From Canna indica (lineage: Eukaryota; Streptophyta; Magnoliopsida; Zingiberales; Cannaceae), in contig CP136896.1 of NCBI GenBank assembly GCA_034359265.1, positions 13,857,501-13,921,500 on the forward strand: a stretch of 64,000 nucleotides of DNA. Reading direction: 5' to 3'. Shown here in pieces: positions 35,851 to 45,438 of this stretch (position 1 is the stretch's first letter; each line of letters starts with the position of its first letter). A program made the position numbers and the translations under genes. The notes beneath the pieces are model-generated. The model did no database searches, was not told the DNA's origin, and saw nothing but the letters and a program-made list of their open reading frames with translations.

Positions 35851-37704
35851 GTCTCGTTTGGTTGACATGGAAAGTAAATTTATGTGAAAAGTTATAATTC
35901 TCATGAATTAACTTTCCACCTATATTTCTCGGGAAGTACCAAAAATGTGTTGGGTTGACAAAGAATTACTTGATAGGAAATATAACTTTCCACCCGTAAC
36001 ATGTTTGGTTGACATTGGTACTTTTGATGAAGTATATATCAAATGATCAATATACCATTCTTTTTATAAATTAATATTTTAATTTATATATATTAGAATA
36101 TATGAAAAAATTATTATTTGTAAATTATTTATTTTAACACATTTATGTAAAAATAATATAATTTTTTTCATATATAACTAATATAATATATAATTTATTA
36201 TATAAAAAAATTAATTTTTATTTGGAGTTGATATCAAAGTTATATATTTTGTTCAAAAATAAAATAAAATAAAATAAATAAGTCAAGAATTTATGAATTA
36301 TCTAATCTCATAATGTTGAAAATATAAATTAACTCTAGCATTAAATGCAAATGTGAAGATACAATTATCTTTTTCTTTTAAATACAACATAGGAAGTTCT
36401 CCCTAGGTAAGTTACTTACTGCATCTTGCAAGAACATATTTCTTGAGAAAGTGGTACTTCTTGTAAAATGCAAGAAGTGTGTCAACCAAACAAGACAAAA
36501 AATTATAACTTCCTGGGAAGTACAACTTCCTGGTGGAAGCTGTCACTACAAGAAATGTTAAATTTCCCGGGGGTCGCGACCCCCACTAAAACTAACCATG
36601 GCCCCCGAGTAAAACCTTTTAGTAAGGGCCTCGCAGTCCTCAGATGTCGCCAGGAAAGAACATCTCGGTAAAGGTATATTCGACCTTTATCGAAGGCTAG
36701 CGAGCGGCCCCCGGGAAAAGTAGATTTTCCTAGGGTTGCGATCCTCGGGAAAAGTAGATTTTCCTGGGGGCCGAAACCCCCGGGTACCTTTTCCTGGGGG
36801 CCATGACCTCTGGGAAAAGTAACTTGTTGAAAAGTGGTTCTTTACATAAATGAATAAATGACAGATGAAGAGAGAACACCAAACTGATCACATACTTGTT
36901 GAGCAACTTTCAGATTCCCCCTAGATTAGACACATAAACATTGAGAAAAATCTTGGAATTTTCATCTATTTCAGTTTCCTCCGGGAGGTAAAGAAACAAA
37001 ACAAAACATCAAAGAAGATACATGTGTAAAGCACGCTCATGAAGCAACTACATCTTAAGCAGCTGGATGCGTGAGTGAGATACTGAAAAGAATTTCTCCT
37101 CTACAAGCTTGAGGGCATTAATGCTTCTGGAAAAAATATATTTTGTAATTGAGAAAATAAATCTAAGACCAAGAAAACATCTCAAATGGATTGAGTCATT
37201 TTTACCAACTGAACCAGTGAAAACTGTGGTACTTAAAACATGAAAGAGTAATTAAAAGTTCAATTCAGACATCACATGAGAATAACAGCTAGAAGAAAAT
37301 GAAAAAAAATCCAATTGTAATATTTAGGAAATGTTACAGCAGTGAGGGACTGGGGGTGGACTGGGGAACAATTTTCAGCCCCCATAAAATAGTTTTCCTG
37401 GGGGCTATTTTTGGCCCCCAGGAAAACTATTTCTTGGGGCCATGGGTTTTTCTAGGAGCTTAATCGGCCCTCAAAAAATTATTTACTGAGTAAGAGTGCT
37501 TTAGCGACGCATTTGGCTATAGGCCAGTATTCGACCCTCAGGAAAATTATGTTTTGCTAGGGGCCAACACTTGGCCCTCGGGAAAACCATGTTTTATTGG
37601 GGGTCAATGACTGGCCCTCGGGAAAATAATATTTTGTTGGGGGCTAGCTCGTGACCCCCACTAAAAATGACTATTCTTGTAGTGTGTGTCAACCAAACGA
37701 CACC
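35851..37704. mobile_element. TIR element in the LINE RNase H region, flanked by TTAA
   Basis: The inverted ends GTCTCGTTTGGTTGACA (35851) and TGTCAACCAAACGACACC (to 37704) are flanked by TTAA on both sides (35847-35850 and 37705-37708). Removing the element and one TTAA rejoins the LINE frame exactly. Without the CACTA insert it is about 713 bp, AT-rich and non-coding. The flank could also be read as the 3-bp TAA/TTA of PIF/Harbinger, so the superfamily is open. Confidence 0.75.
36544..37684. mobile_element. Small non-autonomous CACTA element
   Basis: 1141 bp. CACTACAAGAA at the left and TTCTTGTAGTG at the right are flanked by TGT (36541-36543 and 37685-37687). Both subterminal regions (36570-36830 and 37370-37670) are full of CTGGGGGCC and GGGAAAA phrases, and the middle (36840-37360) is plain AT-rich sequence. 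There is no transposase. Confidence 0.85.
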
Positions 37705-38930
37705 TTAATCCAACCTGCAGGAGGGGGATTCCAAAAAACTGTTGGTTTACTTATTTGGAGATTTTCCTCAAGTTCATGGGTTTTGTAATAATCACTTGCA
37801 AAAGCTTGGATACAATAGACTAAGCTAGGAGGGCATGCTAGATCAACAATAAAGTAGTTGCAATTGGGATTTGAGGATGTGTGGAATGAGATGAAGAGTA
37901 TGGAAGAGAGGATAATAATCAATATATCACTGAAGACCCAACTGCCAAAAATAGAGAAGTTGAAAGAGCTTTTATTCTGCAAAGAAGCCCAAACCTCAAT
38001 AGCAAAAGGGCAAGAGTTGAATAAATGACCAAGGGACTCATCATTTGAATGGCAGAGGGGGAAGGTAGCATAAAAAATAATGCGTAAATGAAGTAGTCGA
38101 GCTTTAACATGAAGACGACCATGAAGGAATTTTCATAAGAAAAGTCGGATCTTAGGGGGAACAACAAGCTTCCAAAGAGGCTTCCAGAAGGGACATTTAG
38201 CAACCACAACAGATTCATGACTTATAAGGAAGGTATATGCGGACCCATGGCAACAAACCCCTTAGCCTCATTCACCCAAACCCATGAATCATCATTGGGC
38301 CATGGAGGCAGATCCAAGAGTTTAATAGAATCCCACATAGCATAACGAAAGCAAGTTAAACCAACATTGTCGGACCAATTTTGTTGTTGAGTTAAAAAAT
38401 GCATCAACATCAATGTTCGTAGGTTTCAATGCAAGAGACAAATCAAACACCCAACACTCATTTAAAATTGTAGTATTTCTACCAGAGTTAATTAATCTTT
38501 GAAAGAGAGGATAGAGTTGTATAAAAGGCGACAAAGAAAGCCTTTCAAGACCAGCAAGAACGGGCAGGGGGCTTACAGTCAAGGAAATGAGGCTCCTGAT
38601 ACTTGTATTGAACAACCACCTAGAGGGAGTCATAATTGTTCATATAAGCTTGAACGCACTTAGCATGCAAAGCCTTGGCCATAAAATTGAGGTCAAGAAC
38701 ACTTAAACCACCCTCCCATTTAGGAAGGGTGAGAGTCCCCCAAATGAGAAGATGCAAACTAGTTGAGTTTGAAATAATACTCCAAAGAAAATTCCTAATC
38801 TTTTGGTGAAATTTTTGAGATACAAGATTGAGACACATCCAATTAACAACCATGTTATGTGAGGTCATTGAAGTCAAGATTGATTTCACAAGAACACATT
38901 TTCTAACATGAGAAAGGTAATTGGACTGGA

Positions 38931-40804
38931 CTAGAATTATTGGGCCCGGTCGGATTAGACCCAGCAGCGCTTGACAACTCACTTCAAGCGATTCCAGACA
39001 GCTCCGCCCGGCTATACTCCTGAACTTGACTCGAGCCAGATCAAATGATTCTGTCTGGGGGCTCCACCCGGCCAAACAAGGACATTCACGTCCTCCCTTA
39101 TTGCGACTCTATCATTACAAGCTCGCCATCTCCGGGATCAGCCTTGACTCATTTTGAGCAATATTCCCCCGAGATTATCAAGTGGCGTCATCACCTCCAC
39201 CTACAATAAATATAGACATTCATGCCTCAGGTAACCCTAAGTTCCAATTTTATTACCTCCACATTGGAGTCCCACTGACTTGAAAATCAACAGCTAACAG
39301 CCCGAATCGAGATGCTAACGTGGTCCTATGGGCAACTTCCAACTGACCATGAGTGTCGCTGCTTAGAGCATGGAAAAAACAATCACATGCACTTCGGGAA
39401 AAGGAGACCAGCCCCCGTCCTTCGCAACGAGGTCTCAAGCACCCCCTCCCCCACCCGTCTAAGAAAAGACAAATATCCCAAAGCCAGACATGCCAGGATT
39501 GCCATTCCCATCAACGCAGGATCCTTCGTCGAACACATAATGGCGACATGCCTTCCACCAAGAAGACAGATGCCTACCACCCTGACACCTTAAAATAGTA
39601 CATTCGACCCTACACAATACCTAACAACATTCAATACCATGATGCTCTATCATGGAGCAATCGACCCCGCACTTTGCAGAGTCTTTTCAACTTTGTTGGA
39701 AAAAATCGCTTTGTTATGGTTTGTCTCCCTCCCGTCAAGATCTATTTAATCCTTAGAAGACCTCTCTCACGTCTTCCTCAATCGATTCACCACGTCGCAG
39801 GTCTATCACAAGACGGAGGTTGCCCTCCATTACGTCGGGTAGGAGCAATATGATCCCCTAAGAGAATACATGAACAAATTTTAGGTCATAGCGGTCGAAA
39901 TCTCTAACCTCGACCTACAAGTCAAATTCTACTCCATCAAACTCAGGTTAAAACCCGGGCTCTTTGCCGACCAAATCGCCTTGACAAAGCCTAAGAATAT
40001 GGTCGAGTTCCAAGAGAAAGTCATCAGCTTCATAAAGATAGAAGAGCTCCGAGAAGCCAAAAAGGCTGACAAGCAAAATCTCAAGGCTGATGTCGAGGAC
40101 AAAAAACCCAAAAGGGGAGATAGAAAGAGTGAAGAGTGTAACCCCCCACGAGCAGAACAATGGCAGAGGGCCAAAGTCACCACCTCGCCGGAGTACCCTT
40201 GTCAAAAGGTACACACCTCTCAACACCCTGAGAGAAACCATCCGACAAGAGGTATATTACCTGTAGCTACTTAGAACACCCCCCCCCCCTCCCCCACCCA
40301 AGTAGCCCCGAAAGGACAAGATCTTCGTTCAAAGGCGATAGAAGCAAAAGGTGAGAGTTCCATCGAACCTACAGACACACCACTGAAGAATGTGTGGTCC
40401 TTCGTGACCAGATTGAGCGTTTAATAAGAGAAGGTCGCCTCGACCACTACGTCCTGCATGATCAGAGTCGCAACCAAAGCCGACGTAATCGTCGATAGTG
40501 CCGAAGTCCCAATAACATACCGCCATCTGGCGACACAGACAACCCCGATGACTCTAAAGGTGAACAGTCCCAACACGGTATCCAAGGAGTCATCGACTAC
40601 ATAATAGGAGGATTCGCCGAAGAAAGCAGCCTTGAAACACAACCATCCCGAACTATCATGACTGTCAATGAAGTAGCTCAGCCACAAAGGCTACACATGC
40701 CCGTCGAAATTTGCATGATCCTATTGTTATCTCTGTGATTGTTGTTAGCTTCATTGTCAGTAAAGTTTTGATGGACAAGGGGAATTCCGCTGATATCCTC
40801 TTCT
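38931..40804 (+). mobile_element. Ty3/gypsy (Tat-like) fragment: LTR part, gag and start of protease
   Basis: It begins at GGACTGGACTAGAATTATTGG, within LTR sequence shared with the minus-strand copies at 43536-44650 and 55195-55480. The leader phrase TTGGAGTCCCACTGACTTGA (about 39264) follows, then gag and the start of protease. It ends abruptly at 40804 at the next element. Its left end abuts the truncated LINE. Confidence 0.75.
39600..40804 (+). pseudogene. Tat-like gypsy gag-protease pseudogene
   Basis: The gag core reads FDPTQYLTTFNTMMLYHGA, WFVSLPP, FLNRFTTSQ and REYMNKF between 39608 and 39890. The spacing fits the retrotransposon gag family of Athila/Tat-type gypsy elements. Stops (for example at about 39748, 39841 and 39883) and a shift near 40275 break it. 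The protease start VLMDKGNSADILF at about 40767-40805 has the usual D-x-G changed to D-K-G. No integrase or RT remains. Confidence 0.75.
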
Positions 40805-42955
40805 TGTTGGGATGAGAATAGAAAATGCAGCGAAAATAGCAATTTAAAAAATTCAAACCATTCCGAAAATAACGATCTACTTTAGCAATATTAAGGAATT
40901 CAACATAGGAGAAGAGGGAGAATATATATCTCAAACTGCAGTTGGTATGGCTGCTCCTATCCTTGTTTTGAGACGCACACGTGCACGTCCTCCAACGTAA
41001 ATCCACACCAAGCACATTGCAACAAAAAAGCACAGCGAGCACCAGGGCTCATTGTGGCTCAACGGAGAAGTTTTCTCAACCCCGAAATGCACCAAGGCAA
41101 GGCCGGCCCTTCCACCAAGAATCGAGCACCAAAGAAGGAAGGAGAGAGGATGAGAAAACTCCGAAACAAGAGAGAAGATGTGAAGATACCTCGTTGTCCT
41201 CTTGGACTCCTCTAAGAAGGTGAAGGCGGCGGCACACCAAAGAAGAGAAGACCTTTAATTCAGCTTCTCCAAAAACCCAGGGAGGATGAAGAAGTAGGAG
41301 GCCGACCACCAAGGAGAAGAACTTAGGGTTTTTGGAACTCTTCCATACAAGAACTCCTCTCAAGATTCACAATCTTTACTTTCTTGATTTTCTTCTATTT
41401 AGGGCTGGCAACGGAGTGGATACGGTGCAGATACTGGATTATTCGTATCCGCACCGCACTCCATATCCGCCCATCCGTATCCACACCGTATCCGCTACGG
41501 ATGTGAATATGGATATTCATATCCGCACCGCTTCAAATACGGATATCCGCACTGCATCCGTATCCGCACCGTATTTAATAAAAAAATATTAAAATTATAT
41601 ATTTAATTAAAAAAATCAATAAATTACCAATTCATTGATCGAAAATAAATATATAATATACTTCAAAATTCATCTTGACATAAAATTATCATAGAGCTCT
41701 TATATATATTAATAACTTATATGGGCAAAATAGTAATTCAGAGACGCGGATAAGTGGTGCGGATACGGTGCGGATCCACAGCCATATCCGTATCCACACC
41801 ATATCCGCGCGGATATAAGTTTTCTAAATCCGTATCCGTATCCATATCCATTTTTACTTGTGGATATGGATCGGATACGGTGCGGATGCGGTTTTTAGTT
41901 AGCTGATGCGAATAAAATTGTCATCCCTACTTCTATTCCCTCTCTATATTTCTCCAATAGGTTCAGCCACCCTTTAACCCTTTTAAAGGGTGCGGCCACA
42001 TGAGAGGAAAAAAGGGGGCCTACTACTTGAGTTCAAATTTGAACTCACCTCGGATTTCAAAATCCAAGGTTTGCCCCATTTTTAATTTTTATATTTAATA
42101 AATTTATAATTTATTCAAAATAAATCAAAAACTAATAAAATATAATATTAATTTTATCTACATAAATTAAATGCCTATTAATAGGAATTATATTTATCTA
42201 CAAAAACCAATCACCTAAAAATAGAGATGAGATAAATCAAATTCCTATTAATTAATAGAACCATGATTTATCCAAATAAATCAAATATCTATTAATAAAT
42301 TATTTATCTAAATAAATCAATTTCCTATTAATTCATGATTTATCTAAATAAATCAATTCCTAATTAATCGGTGTAGGCACATGGGAAAAATCAAAAATTT
42401 TCATCTATGCAATTTTGCTTCAAAATCAAACTAATTATGTTTAATTCTTAATTAAACATAATCCCCGTCTAAAGGTAAATTAGTTACTTAATTCATAATT
42501 AAGTTTAATCAACCCTTTAAAATAATATCGCGTGTCAAACCTTACGACCTTAGAGTTACCCTACAAAATAGGGGCTGCCCTACAAAATAGGGTTATCGAG
42601 GAACTCCTTCCCAGCGTATTTGTTCCTATAGGAAATACCTTTTCCATTATGTTCGTAAATGAGATTCGTGATTGAGTTACAGCATGTCCATGCTAGTAGA
42701 CATATAATGCCGCATGTGAGCCCAATGGTTAGCCTGTTGTGTGTGACCCATTGGGCCCCACACTAAGCCAACAGTTAGTTGTGCATAACGGAGAGTCAGA
42801 TCCAATAGAACGACTTGTATTCGAATCTCACAATCGAGCCTCCATTAAACCCCTTTAGTGCGGTCATGAGAGACTCCACTCATAAGTCAAGATTGATATC
42901 TAGCAATGTGTCACGACTACCCGGATAGTATGAGGTTTTATCTACAGGGATCGAA
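40805..42955 (+). repeat. Long copia-type LTR, probably solo or truncated, with a nested hAT MITE
   Basis: It starts TGTTGGGATGAGAATAG directly after the gypsy protease. The CACGTGCACGTCCTCCAACGT and TTAGGGTTTTTGGAACTC phrases and the late ATATCGCGTGTCAAACC and GGTTTTATCTACAGGG phrases are those I associate with long copia (Tork/Angela-type) LTRs. No primer site, coding region or clear 5-bp duplication was found, and the right end is set only by the next LTR. Short ORFs (40981-41223, 41076-41363) are not credible genes. Confidence 0.5.
41400..41929. mobile_element. hAT MITE
   Basis: 530 bp. The ends TAGGGCTGGCAACGG and AATTGTCATCCCTA are inverted and flanked by a perfect 8-bp duplication CTTCTATT (41392-41399 and 41930-41937). 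Both arms are made of GGATACGGTGCGGAT-type phrases in opposite orientations, so the element could fold back. Confidence 0.9.
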
Positions 42956-42960
42956 TGTCT

Positions 42961-43535
42961 TGCTGGCCTAAGATTTTCAACCTTGGTCTTAATCTCGGTT
43001 TTGATGATAACAGACATGGAACTAATGTTTTCATGGAGAAATATTTTCAGGTTCCAAGTCGGTTAGCGCACGACGTCCCCGATCAAAAAAATCAGAGAAA
43101 TTGGAGAAATCAGCAAGGACACTTGTTGACACTCGGGATTCTTCGGGAAGATAGAATTTAGGTTTAGGGTGTTTAGCAAGTATTGTAAATCTTCTATTTG
43201 ATACATAAGAACCCAAAAATCAAACCTAAATCCCAAAATATGAAAAACCAAAAAATCAAAAAATAGCCCTGAAATTCACTAATCCTAGGGAGCTCCTTGG
43301 AGGGCTATATGACCTAGACATTTCCTTGACTCCAAAAGTTCTGATAATTGTTTCTTAGGTAAAAACTAGTTAACGATATATTTTTAAAGAATTTTTTGAA
43401 ATCTTTAACCTATTCATATTTGATCCGGGAGAATATAATTTTTTTGTTTTTCGAAAATTTGTACTAGACCCCAAAAGTTAAATTTTGATTATTAAGGATT
43501 TTGATTTTCTAGATATTTTTATTGAATCCAAATGG
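42961..43535 (+). repeat. SIRE LTR fragment (5' part)
   Basis: TGCTGGCCTAAGATTTTC start, then TTTTGATGATAACAGACATG and GCGCACGACGTCCCCGAT, collinear with 4354-4930 and 56784-57170. It breaks off at about 43535 against the minus-strand gypsy fragment, so the promoter half is missing. Confidence 0.8.
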
Positions 43536-44650
43536 GGGGCTTATGTTGCCCCTGCTTAATATAGTGTAGCGCTGCTCCTGTCTTGTGATATACCCGCGAT
43601 GTGGTGAATCGGCTGAGGAAGACACGGGAAAGTTCGTCAAAAGAGCGAATTGATCACGACGTGAGGGAGGTGAACCATAACAAGGTGTTACGGTAGTGGG
43701 TAGCTCACTTCTTGGTGGGAGACGAGTTGCTATGATGTGCTTGGCGAATGGCACTGTGTCGAGGTGGGAAGCGGCTTCCATTCCTTGAGCTTTTATATCA
43801 TCCTTTTCCAGTCGAGGGGTGCTGAAGACCTTGTCTCAAAGGACAGAGATGGGTCTTCTTCATTTTGAGTGGTTGGTCTCCCCATGCTTTGAGCGACAAT
43901 GTTCGCGTTTAATTGAGGGTTGTCCTAGAGGCCGCGTTGGTGTCTCAACTTGTGCCGCCAGTTGTTGGTTTTGTGCTTCTGTTTAGTTTACCCGCTATTG
44001 GGGCTCTTCAGGGGAGGGGGCTGGTACCGGAGCATCGCTCATCGCTATTTCAGCGTCACCAGGATATGGTCTATCGTCACCATCGGGTCGTTGCCGTTGG
44101 CGTGCGGTGGCGGCCGCTTGGCTCCGGGTTCCAACCATTGTGGGGGAGGTAAGCTTTACTCGGCCCCACGATGGATGCCAAATGTTCCTGCCTGAGAGTT
44201 GGGGCATTCCGATTCGATTTAGTGTCTCTCCTTGTCTGGTTCGACGCCGGTGGGGGGACCTTCAAAAGACACTCCGATGCTTAAGTTAGGGGGACTCCAA
44301 GGTGGTGGTAATGGAATCAGAACTTAGGCTACCTGAGGCATGTCGTGCCTGTATTTATTGCAGATAGAGGTGATAACGTCATTCGACAATCTCGCTAGGA
44401 TTGCTGCCCAAAATGGGTCGAGACCAATCTCGAAGATGGCGGATTTATGATGGTACATCCCTCGTGATAAGGAAAGATGTGGATGTTCATGTATGACCGG
44501 GTGGATTCCTAGGAAAGGGACCTTCTGGTCCGGCTTGAGTCTGGCTCAAGGGTGTAGCTGAGCGGAGCCCTCCTGGACGGGGTCGCGCGGTCAGGTTCGG
44601 AATGAATGATGGGGCGTTGCTGGGTCCAGTGCGATCGGACCTAATAATTC
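43536..44650 (-). mobile_element. Tat-like gypsy fragment, minus strand (LTR, leader, gag start)
   Basis: Minus-strand order from 44650: LTR part (AATTATTAGGTCCGATCGC), leader TTGGAGTCCCCCTAACTTAA (near 44305), a gag start MVGTRSQ at 44137, and the gag phrase IIATRLPPRSELPTTVTP near 43700, which matches the plus-strand copy at about 39540-39590 (IMATCLPPRRQMPTTLTP). It is cut before the gag core. Plus-strand ORFs in this stretch are shadows. Confidence 0.75.
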
Positions 44651-45438
44651 TAGTCCAGACCAAGTTGAAACATAGGATTGTGTCAATGGCTAAAAAGCTA
44701 GTCGTTACGGTGTTAGTCAAAGTTCTGATGCATGTTGAGCGCTCGAAGATCAACCAAGCTATAGTTGAAAAGCTTACTAGAGATTCAAGAACTTGGTTTG
44801 TCAAATTCCGGTTGACCAAGGATAAATGGGGGATTTGCCAAAACTCAAGTTTAGTAGATATTTCTATTGTCGAGGGTTTCAAGTATTGATTTTGATGATT
44901 TGAAGTTCATATACCTTGAAAATCTTCTCAAACCATTTGCATAAGTCTAAGAAAATACACGATAAAATAAAATTATGTGAGCAAATTCAACAAGTATTCA
45001 TTTGGATTGAAACATTAAGGTAATACACTCAATAACATCTCTTTACTGTTTGTTATCGTCAAATCTTTTTCAAAAAAAATATATCCAAGCACGAGTGTAG
45101 GGTGAAATCTCAACCAATAAACCCTTAGCTATATTTCTCATAATTTTCAAAGATATGCTTGTAAAATTAAGAAAGTAAAAAATCTCAACCAACAAATCCG
45201 TAGCTATATTTCTCATAATTTTCAGAAATTAGCAATACACTGGAGTATTAAAACATCTACAAAGTGTTTCAGTAGTTTCGGAAATTGTTATTTTATTATC
45301 TTATACAAAAACAGATATTTTGTAGAGACAAATCTTCAATTATTTATTGACTATGCATTTAAATAAATAAGCCAAGAAAACTCTCTGGCCGCTTCAGAAG
45401 TGAAGATAAAACTCTTCTACTCGTCTTCTCCGATAAGC
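44651..45438. other. AT-rich upstream region of NOA1
   Basis: It contains a 45-bp direct repeat (45105-45224) and no gene. A weak TATA-like ATTTAAATAAATA at about 45357-45369 lies 70-80 bp before the NOA1 ATG and could be its core promoter. The short ORF at 44602-44889 has no domain I recognise. Confidence 0.5.
45105..45224. repeat. 45-bp direct repeat upstream of NOA1
   Basis: Two copies (45105-45149 and 45180-45224) of an AAATCTCAACCAA...TATTTCTCATAATTTTCA unit, differing at a few bases and separated by 30 bp. Confidence 0.85.

Larger units (their letters stand above)
35351..38930 (-). mobile_element. LINE (L1-type) non-LTR retrotransposon, 5'-truncated, minus strand
   Basis: Minus-strand coding order is RT C-terminus, zinc-binding RVT domain, RNase H, then a short 3' UTR with AATAAA and an A-rich tail (TTGCAAAAAAAA) near 35361. 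The RT part is lost beyond about 38930, where a gypsy fragment abuts. A TIR element (35851-37704) sits in the RNase H region. Confidence 0.8.
35386..38930 (-). pseudogene. LINE ORF2 pseudogene (RT end, zf-RVT, RNase H)
   Basis: Blocks read from 38930 downward: YLSHVRKCVLVKSILTS and GTLTLPKWEGGLSVLDLN (RT C-terminus / thumb, to about 38630); a PPKIRLF-type zinc-binding reverse transcriptase domain around 38200-38050; PPPAGWIK at about 37710; then, after the insertion, an RNase H start NCDGSW near 35840 and the end block CNEAAYWAANLARLC near 35500. Frames shift repeatedly and stops are frequent, so it is not functional. Confidence 0.75.

Noticed and set aside
40981..41363. Charged ORFs on both strands
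   Set aside because: Within LTR-type sequence; the translation is Lys/Arg/Ser-rich and not conserved-looking.
44602..44889. 95-codon plus-strand ORF before NOA1
   Set aside because: It starts within the minus-strand gypsy LTR and shows no recognisable domain or splice context.
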